Assembly (NCBI GenBank): GCA_035999765.1
Contig: CP108521.1
Location: 5,456,001-5,520,000 of the forward strand
Reading direction: 5' to 3'
Length of the DNA stretch: 64,000 nucleotides
Source of the DNA: Streptomyces sp. NBC_01231
Lineage (GTDB): Bacteria > Actinomycetota > Actinomycetes > Streptomycetales > Streptomycetaceae
Part shown: positions 56,477 to 64,000 of the stretch, one piece after another
Numbering within the stretch: the stretch's first letter is position 1
Layout: each line of letters starts with the position of its first letter
The notes under the pieces: model-generated
What the model was told of the DNA's origin: nothing
The model's input: only the letters and a program-made list of their open reading frames with translations
Database searches by the model: none
Translations under genes and position numbers: made by a program

Positions 56477-56766
56477 GACCTGACGCTAAGTGCGGTGGGT
56501 AACACGCTGATCACTGCTTCGTTTCCGGCAGTTCACGTGCGGAACGAATGGGTCCGCGGGTGCCCGTTCGGACGGGTTCTCGGCTTTTGCGCGGGTTCGC
56601 GGTGGCGTCGTCAGCTTGTTGCGACGAGCCGGTCGGGGGCCCGGGAATAACAGGTCGAATGGCCGCTTTTCGGCGGTCGTGGCGCGGAGAGCCGTGTTGC
56701 GGTGCCGGTCCGGTCCGCGCATAGTTGCGCTGCGGAAGACGCTGGAACCGGGGGGTGAACGGGGTG
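56477..56766. promoter_or_regulatory. Divergent promoter region
   Basis: About 290 bp between the ATP-grasp operon and the first LuxR-type regulator. No gene or strong inverted repeat seen. A GGGGGTG ribosome-binding-like stretch near 56750 precedes the possible starts of the regulator. Confidence 0.45.
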
Positions 56767-57804
56767 ATGGCCGGGCACGCGGCGGAGCAGCATCCACACG
56801 GTGCCGACCGTCTGTGCGAGGCCGGGGATCGCGTGTATTCCCGGGCCGTACGGCGAGGTCGGGTGCCGCGCTGCGACGCGGAAGCGGTGCCCTGTCTGCT
56901 GGAGCTGGCCCTGCTGCACCCGGACCCCGACGACATGGACTGGCTGGTGCCGACCGCCCCGCAGGAGGTCATGACACGGCTGCTGCGCGGGTTGTACGAC
57001 GAGGTCAGCACCAGCCAGCGGCGGGTGGGTTCGGCGGTCGCGGCCTTCGAGTGGTACGCCGGTCTCGGCGGCCGGCCACCGCAGGCGACCGCCGCTGAGG
57101 GCAGCGCGATCCGGGTCCTGGACGGACTGTCCCGCATCCAGGCCGCGATGGACGAGGCGACCGAGGCGTGCACGAGCGAGGTCCTCAGCGTGCAGCCCGG
57201 CGGCATCCGTCCCGAGCACGAGCTGACGGAGGGGCTGCACCGGGCGCTGGCCCTGCGCGGCCGGGGCGTGCGCATGCGCGACCTGTACACCCACGTGGCC
57301 CGGCACGGTCAGGGCCTGCTCACCTACCTGGAGCTGATGGGCGGCGCGGTCCAGGCGCGCACGCTGGACGAGGTGATCGAACGCCTCATCCTCTTCGACC
57401 GCACGGTCGCCTTCATCCCGGCGAACGCGGACCGCACGCTGGCCCTGGAACTGCGACACCCGGCCCTCGTCGGCTACCTGGTCACGGTCTTCGAACGCCT
57501 CTGGCGGCTGGCGATCCCGCTCACCGCCCCGCTGCCCGACACCGGCATCGAGGGGATCTCCCACCGCGAACAGTCCATCGCTGCCCTGCTGGCGGAGGGC
57601 CACCAGGACGCGGTGATCGCGGAACGGCTGGGGATAAGCGTCCGCACCTGCCGGGCCCACATCGCGCGACTGTCGGACACTCTGGGCGCGGCCAGCCGCA
57701 CCCAACTCGGCGTCCGGATCGCCCAGGTGGGCCTGGACGGGCCGGCGCGGCCGGAGGCCACCCGGCTCACTCTGCCCGATCAAGGATCCCGGACTGGGCG
57801 ATGA
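56767..57804 (+). CDS. LuxR-type regulator with TrmB/PLD-like sensor domain (copy 1)
   Basis: 345-aa one-component regulator from ATG at 56767 (a GTG at 56755 is also possible). The N-terminal 100 residues (GADRLCEAGDRVYSRAVRRGRVPRCDAEAVPCLLELALLHPDPDD) precede a central TrmB/PLD-like domain (SEVLSVQPGG, RGRGVRMRDLYTHVARHG, VAFIPAN, ELRHPALVGYLVTVFERLW). A C-terminal LuxR helix-turn-helix follows (QSIAALLAEGHQDAVIAERLGISVRTCRAHIARL). No receiver domain is present. Its 3' end overlaps that of the convergent paralogue by 38 bp. Confidence 0.87.
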   Translation: MAGHAAEQHPHGADRLCEAGDRVYSRAVRRGRVPRCDAEAVPCLLELALLHPDPDDMDWLVPTAPQEVMTRLLRGLYDEVSTSQRRVGSAVAAFEWYAGLGGRPPQATAAEGSAIRVLDGLSRIQAAMDEATEACTSEVLSVQPGGIRPEHELTEGLHRALALRGRGVRMRDLYTHVARHGQGLLTYLELMGGAVQARTLDEVIERLILFDRTVAFIPANADRTLALELRHPALVGYLVTVFERLWRLAIPLTAPLPDTGIEGISHREQSIAALLAEGHQDAVIAERLGISVRTCRAHIARLSDTLGAASRTQLGVRIAQVGLDGPARPEATRLTLPDQGSRTGR

Positions 57805-58750
57805 GGTAGCCGAGCTGGGCGCGGCTTCCGCTGCCGAGGGCGGAGGCGAGTTTGGCGATGTGGGCGCGGCAGGTGCGCACGTTCATGCCCAGCCGACGGG
57901 CGATCGCCTCGTCGACGTGGCCTTCGACGAGAAGCTTGGCGATGGAGTGCTGGATCTCCGTGATGCCGTCGGGAGCGGCCTCGTAGGGCGCGCCGGTGCT
58001 CAGCGGGACGGCACGGTCCCACAGGTACTCGAAGACCTTGATCAGATAACGCACGAGGCCGGGGTGGCGAAGCTCCAGGGCGACCTGCTGGTCGTCCCGG
58101 GTGGGGATGAAGGCGACGGTCTCGTCGCAGATGATCACCCGTTCCACCAACTCGTCGATGGTGCGGTACTCCGCCTTGCCGGCCGCGAGGTGGGAGGCGT
58201 AGGCCAGCTTCTCCTGGCTGTAGCGGGCCGTGTGCTGGTAGAGCGTGCGGATCCGTACGCCTCGTTCGATCAGCGGCCGGTCGCGTTCCATTCCTTGCAG
58301 CAGGCTGGCCTCGGACATGCGGTCGCTCGGCTGGACCGTGAGCATCTCCGACCGGCACTGGTCCGTGGCCATGTTGAGCGCCGTGTTGATCCGGTCGCCG
58401 CCCTCCAGCACCGTGAGGGAGTCGCTGGTCGTCGTCACCTGTGTGCTGAGGGCCATGAACGGCTCGAAGGCGTCCGAGAGTTGGACGGACCGGCGGCGGC
58501 GCTCGCTGATCTCGCGTTCCAGCGGGTTGAGCCGATGGGCCAGTGCCACCGCCGGGGGCACCGGGCGCAGCAGTTCGGGGTCGTCCGGATCGGGGTGCAG
58601 GAGGGCGAACTCCATGAGGCACGGAGCGGTTTCCGCGTCGGTACGGGCGACCCGCCCGACCCGCAGAGCGGTGGCGTAAAGGCGACTGCCTTCCTCGCAC
58701 AACTCCGTCATCGCATGGGGATGTGTGCCTTTAGTGCGATTCGTTGCCAA
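57767..58750 (-). CDS. LuxR-type regulator with TrmB/PLD-like sensor domain (copy 2)
   Basis: 327-aa paralogue of the preceding gene with the same three-part plan. It has ELCEEGSRLYATALRVGRVARTDAETAPCLMEFALLHPDPDD, then SEMLTVQPSDR, ERGVRIRTLYQHTARYS, VAFIPTRDDQQVALELRHPGLVRYL, and the helix-turn-helix HSIAKLLVEGHVDEAIARRLGMNVRTCRAHIAKL. It is convergent with copy 1 and divergent from the secreted-peptide gene, which it may control. The ATG at 58750 is the first possible start. Confidence 0.87.
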   Translation of the reverse strand: MATNRTKGTHPHAMTELCEEGSRLYATALRVGRVARTDAETAPCLMEFALLHPDPDDPELLRPVPPAVALAHRLNPLEREISERRRRSVQLSDAFEPFMALSTQVTTTSDSLTVLEGGDRINTALNMATDQCRSEMLTVQPSDRMSEASLLQGMERDRPLIERGVRIRTLYQHTARYSQEKLAYASHLAAGKAEYRTIDELVERVIICDETVAFIPTRDDQQVALELRHPGLVRYLIKVFEYLWDRAVPLSTGAPYEAAPDGITEIQHSIAKLLVEGHVDEAIARRLGMNVRTCRAHIAKLASALGSGSRAQLGYLIAQSGILDRAE

Positions 58751-58863
58751 ATCTCCACCCCCCAGGGTCCTGAACGTGCAGGAACATGATGCATCGATTG
58801 TGTGGCCATGACGTGCCCGAATGAGCCATCGTCGTATTCGACGGGGGATAAGGGGACTTTCAA

Positions 58864-59076
58864 GTGAGGACGAAGCCGACTATGCGTAATAAAATGCTTC
58901 GCTCGGTACTTGTCGCCGCCTTCTCCGCCGTCGTGGCCCTGGGAGCGCTGGGTAGCGCGAACGGTGGGAAGGAAGACGTTCGGGCGAACAGCAGCTGGCC
59001 GTCGGTGGCCGTGAACGCCGACGTCACGGGCACCTCCGGTGAGGCGGGTGCTGTGGCAGAAGAAGCCGGGAGCTGA
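58864..59076 (+). CDS. Small secreted peptide, unknown function
   Basis: 70 aa from GTG at 58864 (AAGGGGA 8 nt upstream), or 64 aa from the internal ATG at 58882. The N-terminus is a signal peptide (MRNKMLRSVLVAAFSAVVALGALGSANG); the remaining 35-40 residues (DVRANSSWPSVAVNADVTG..) lack cysteine and end in Ala/Glu/Gly. Possibly an exported signal or small envelope peptide. The next gene starts 1 bp after its stop, so the two are co-transcribed. Confidence 0.72.
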   Translation: MRTKPTMRNKMLRSVLVAAFSAVVALGALGSANGGKEDVRANSSWPSVAVNADVTGTSGEAGAVAEEAGS

Positions 59077-59077
59077 C

Positions 59078-59416
59078 GTGACCACTCCACCGGACGACCG
59101 CTCCTTCCGTCGCGAAATGGCGACCGCCTACCGCTCGGGCTGGCATTTCATCGACCTGGCCACCGCGATCCCCCACGCCGGTGACTCGTTGATGGTGACC
59201 GTGTTCGGTGAGCCGGTCGTCGTGACCCGGGACGAGGACGACGAGGACGTACGGGCGTACCGGTGTCTGCGCAAGCCCCGCGGAGCGCCGCAGCCCGTGC
59301 GGTGTGCCATCCGGTACGGAATGATCTTCGTGAACCTGGATCAGCGGGATCACCGTCTGGTGGAGCCGGACGTCCCCGACATTCAAACCATCTCAGCCAC
59401 CCCCCGCAGTGCCTGA
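59078..59416 (+). CDS. Rieske-fold-like protein without canonical cluster ligands
   Basis: 112 aa from GTG at 59078 (GGGAGC upstream). The order of segments resembles the N-terminal Rieske domain of ring-hydroxylating oxygenases: FRREMATAYRSGWHFIDLATAIPHAGDSLMVTVFGEPVVVTRDED, VRAYRCLRKPRGAP, CAIRYGMIFVNLDQ. Where CxH and CxxH ligands are expected, the sequence has CLR and CAIR, so a normal [2Fe-2S] cluster cannot be bound. The assignment is by eye and could be wrong. It follows the secreted-peptide gene directly and is closed by a strong terminator. Confidence 0.6.
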   Translation: MTTPPDDRSFRREMATAYRSGWHFIDLATAIPHAGDSLMVTVFGEPVVVTRDEDDEDVRAYRCLRKPRGAPQPVRCAIRYGMIFVNLDQRDHRLVEPDVPDIQTISATPRSA

Positions 59417-59459
59417 CGCGATTCCCCCGTCGTAACAGATCGCTCAGGTGCTTCCCCCC

Positions 59460-59506
59460 GCAGCGGCGTCACCGTGACCTGAACACGGTGACGCCGCTGC
59501 AGTTTT
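59460..59506 (+). terminator. Intrinsic terminator after the Rieske-like gene
   Basis: GCAGCGGCGTCACCGTG (59460-59476) pairs perfectly with 59484-59500 across a 7-nt loop (17-bp stem), followed by AGTTTTC. It separates the peptide/Rieske-like pair from clpB. Confidence 0.9.
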
Positions 59507-59651
59507 CGCGGGATATTTCGGGATCTCGACCCAATCCTGTAGTGGCTGGAACTGGTCGATCATCGGCGGGTTCTCACGCGTCTTTACCGACCGCTCGTGC
59601 GCTTTCCATCCGGGGTACCCGTCTCCCGGGCGGGTCCCGTCCGCCCCACAC

Positions 59652-59672
59652 CTTGAGTGGAATAGACTCAAG
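59652..59672 (+). promoter_or_regulatory. HAIR element (HspR operator) of clpB
   Basis: CTTGAGT-N7-ACTCAAG matches the HspR consensus perfectly, 80 bp before the clpB start. Known arrangement for Streptomyces clpB, placing it in the same regulon as the dnaK operon. Confidence 0.95.
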
Positions 59673-59752
59673 TTTGTGTACGCTGCCTGAGTCAGCAAGC
59701 TGAGCCGGCGCGCTGAGTCGGCACGGGATGACGCCAGGAGGAGAACGCGAAC

Positions 59753-62350
<2,598 letters not shown>

Positions 62351-62476
62351 TACGTCCGCGGTACGTCCGCACCGACCGGATCCCGTCAGCCGAGGGCTGA
62401 CAGGCCCCGTCGGGGCTTGCCACCCCCCTCCCCGCATGGGGGAGGATGGCGGGATCCGTACGAAGGGAAAATCACG

Positions 62477-63007
62477 GTGACCATCGACCCGTCCTCGATT
62501 CCGAACTTCGGGGGCCAGCCCGAGCCGCAGCCGCAAGGACCGGCGGGCCCCGTCGTCCCGGATCAGGATCTTGTGAAGCAGCTCCTCGACCAGATGGAGC
62601 TCAAGTACGTCGTCGACGACGAGGGTGACCTCGCGGCGCCGTGGGAGCAGTTCCGTACGTACTTCATGTTCCGCGGCGAAGGGGACCAGCAGGTCTTCTC
62701 CGTGCGGACGTTCTACGACCGGCCCCACAAGATCGACGAGAAGCCACTGCTGCTGGAGTCCATCGACGACTGGAACCGGCGCACCCTGTGGCCCAAGGTC
62801 TACAGCCACACCCACGACGACGGCACCGTCCGCCTCATCGGCGAGGCGCAGATGCTGATCGGCACCGGTGTGAGCCTGGAGCACTTCGTCTCCTCCACGG
62901 TCAGCTGGGTACGCGCAGCCATCGAGTTCGACAAGTGGCTCGTGGAGCAGCTGGGCCTGGAGGAGGAGGTCAACGACGCTGAGAAGCCGGAGGACGACGA
63001 GGAGTAG
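62477..63007 (+). CDS. YbjN-domain protein
   Basis: 176 aa from GTG at 62477 (AAGGGA 8 nt upstream). After a Pro/Gln-rich start comes a YbjN (type III secretion chaperone-like) fold: LVKQLLDQMELKYVVDDEGDL, FRTYFMFRGEGDQQVFSVRTFY, DDWNRRTLWPKVYSHTHDDGTVRLIGEAQ, VSLEHFVSSTVSWVRAAIEFDKWL. The acidic tail ends EDDEE. Function unknown; a small cytoplasmic protein often retained near core genes in actinobacteria. Confidence 0.88.
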   Translation: MTIDPSSIPNFGGQPEPQPQGPAGPVVPDQDLVKQLLDQMELKYVVDDEGDLAAPWEQFRTYFMFRGEGDQQVFSVRTFYDRPHKIDEKPLLLESIDDWNRRTLWPKVYSHTHDDGTVRLIGEAQMLIGTGVSLEHFVSSTVSWVRAAIEFDKWLVEQLGLEEEVNDAEKPEDDEE

Positions 63008-63069
63008 TCCTCGGACCGTCGCCGCAACGGTGTCCGGCGAGTGCCACCAGGCACGCGCCGAACCCGAGG

Positions 63070-63123
63070 GAGAGCCCGGCCAGGGCGCCGACCACCAAGG
63101 TCGCGTGCCAGGGCCGGGCTCTC
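63070..63123. terminator. Terminator between convergent YbjN and KAS III-like genes
   Basis: GAGAGCCCGGCC (63070-63081) pairs with GGCCGGGCTCTC (63112-63123), a 12-bp stem with a 30-nt loop. Confidence 0.6.
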
Positions 63124-63192
63124 GCCGTTCGTGACGCCGTGCGTTCGCTCAGAGCCCGGCCGAGAAATCCGCCCGGGCTCCACCGCGATCAG

Positions 63193-64000
63193 TCACTTCG
63201 TGTGAGGCCGGTACTCCACTGCCGTGACGCCCCAGTTGAATCCCACTCCACTCGTGCAGAGAAGGATCAGGTCGCCTTCGTTCAGCCGCCCCTCGGCCTT
63301 CAGGTCGGCGAGGGCGATGAGGGTGTCCGCCGGGCCCTGGTGCGCGTAGCGGTGATAGTTGAAGACGCTACGTTCCCGTGGGATGTCGAGGCTGACGAGC
63401 AGTTCCTCGTGCATCGTCTTGTCGGTCTGGTTGACGAGTAGCTGAGCGACATCGTCCCGGCGCCGGCCGAGGGATTCGAGTGTGAGGTCCACCAGCTCGG
63501 CGAGGTTCTTCAGGTACGCCTGACGCAGGCCCGGACGGCGGCCCCGTCGGCGCACCACGGTGGCGAAGTCCTCGCGGTCGGCGGAGTAGTAGTCGACCCA
63601 GGAGGCGTCGGTGCGCAGCGCCGAGTGAAGGATCTCGAACTCGTTCCCCTGCCGCCCCACGAGCACCGCAGCAGCCGAGTCGGCGAAGTTGAACAGCGCC
63701 TTGGACTCGGGGTCCTCGTGGTCGACCAGCTGACTGAGCCGGTCGCCCAGCAGGACCAGCACATACTCGCTGCGGCCGGCCGCCGTCTCGTCAGTGGCCA
63801 GTTGCAGCGCCGGCGCGGCGGAGTTGCAGAAGTTGATCACCTCGAGGCAGTGCGCCTCGCGGATGTCCAGCACATCGGCGGCCTTGGCCGCGGGCGACCA
63901 GAACGCGGGCTCCCACTCACCCGACCCGGCGTAGACGACCTTGCCGATCGTGGCCGGGTCGATCCCGGTCCGGTCCAGCACCGTCCGAGCAGCCCGGATG
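63193..64000 (-). CDS. Ketoacyl-synthase III-like protein, cut by window end
   Basis: C-terminal 269 codons of a thiolase-fold enzyme; the reading frame continues past the window edge (IRAARTVLDRTGIDP...). The active-site cysteine lies in VINFCNSAAPALQLA. The usual KAS III His and Asn motifs are changed: VNQTDKTM in place of PHQAN and RYAHQGPADTL in place of RYGNTSAA, although a His is offered there. It resembles KAS III/HMG-CoA-synthase-like proteins from secondary metabolism rather than FabH. No partner genes are in view. Confidence 0.78.
   Translation of the reverse strand, partial: IRAARTVLDRTGIDPATIGKVVYAGSGEWEPAFWSPAAKAADVLDIREAHCLEVINFCNSAAPALQLATDETAAGRSEYVLVLLGDRLSQLVDHEDPESKALFNFADSAAAVLVGRQGNEFEILHSALRTDASWVDYYSADREDFATVVRRRGRRPGLRQAYLKNLAELVDLTLESLGRRRDDVAQLLVNQTDKTMHEELLVSLDIPRERSVFNYHRYAHQGPADTLIALADLKAEGRLNEGDLILLCTSGVGFNWGVTAVEYRPHTK

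Larger units (their letters stand above)
59417..59752. other. Terminator and clpB promoter region
   Basis: 336 bp without a gene: a strong terminator at 59460-59506, an AT-richer stretch, and the clpB HAIR operator at 59652-59672. Confidence 0.7.

Noticed and set aside
62395..62445. Rho-independent terminator after clpB
   Set aside because: Several short GC hairpins (around 62404-62416 and 62425-62446) are possible but none is clearly better than background in this GC-rich stretch.

Overview
The window is high-GC chromosomal DNA from a Streptomyces species or a very close actinomycete. The evidence is the strong G/C bias at third codon positions, frequent GTG and TTG starts, 4-bp GTGA/ATGA gene overlaps, the dnaK-grpE-dnaJ-hspR operon and a clpB both preceded by HspR-type (HAIR) inverted repeats, DUF397/DUF5753 regulatory pairs, and an LAxTG-type sortase signal. 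No rRNA, CRISPR array or intact prophage is present.

Layout. 0-3 kb: a two-component pair whose kinase carries a second, degenerate kinase half. 3.3-4.1 kb: a duplicated-domain lipoprotein. 4.8-9.3 kb: a three-gene cluster of an L-amino-acid-oxidase-like flavoprotein, a thiamine-diphosphate 2-keto-acid decarboxylase and an AidA/PixA inclusion-body protein. 9.3-13.6 kb: mostly decayed DNA (broken anti-sigma-like ATPase gene, repeat-rich leader, integrase tail, partial tRNA) around an intact MerR-like regulator and a hemolysin III gene. 13.6-19.9 kb: an overlapping operon of a SigE-type sigma factor, a membrane protein, a lipoprotein, a fusion protein and a MacB-type ABC exporter. 20.4-23.9 kb: a large subtilisin. 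The 3' half of tRNA-Gly(CCC) at 24.6 kb is duplicated at 13.2 kb, so this tRNA has been an integration hot spot.

24.9-42.5 kb looks like core chromosome: zinc-ribbon protein, dcd, phosphoribosyltransferase, a wall-anchored protein of unknown function, a Yip1-type membrane protein, two FG-GAP proteins, a membrane Fe-S reductase, a catalytically degenerate MraY/WecA-like protein, and the HspR-controlled chaperone operon. 42.6-53 kb is a patchwork: quinone oxidoreductase, a whiJ-like regulatory cluster split by a methyltransferase, a Uma2-type nuclease-fold gene, an SDR, a solitary MazF-like toxin, a VOC protein and a blasticidin-S-deaminase-like gene. The last five lie among insertion-sequence scars and 28-bp terminal-repeat-like sequences. 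An orphan sugar-binding lipoprotein and a TetR/GDSL-hydrolase pair follow.

53.1-56.5 kb holds the ATP-grasp / alpha-E / transglutaminase operon. 56.7-59.4 kb holds two convergent paralogous LuxR-type regulators, a small secreted peptide and a Rieske-like protein whose iron-sulfur ligands appear lost. 59.7-64 kb holds clpB, a YbjN protein and the end of a ketoacyl-synthase-III-like gene cut by the window edge.

The two best candidates for undescribed biology are the oxidase/decarboxylase/PixA cluster (4769-9331) and the regulator pair with secreted peptide and Rieske-like protein (56767-59416). All family assignments are from reading the translated sequences; no database search was run.
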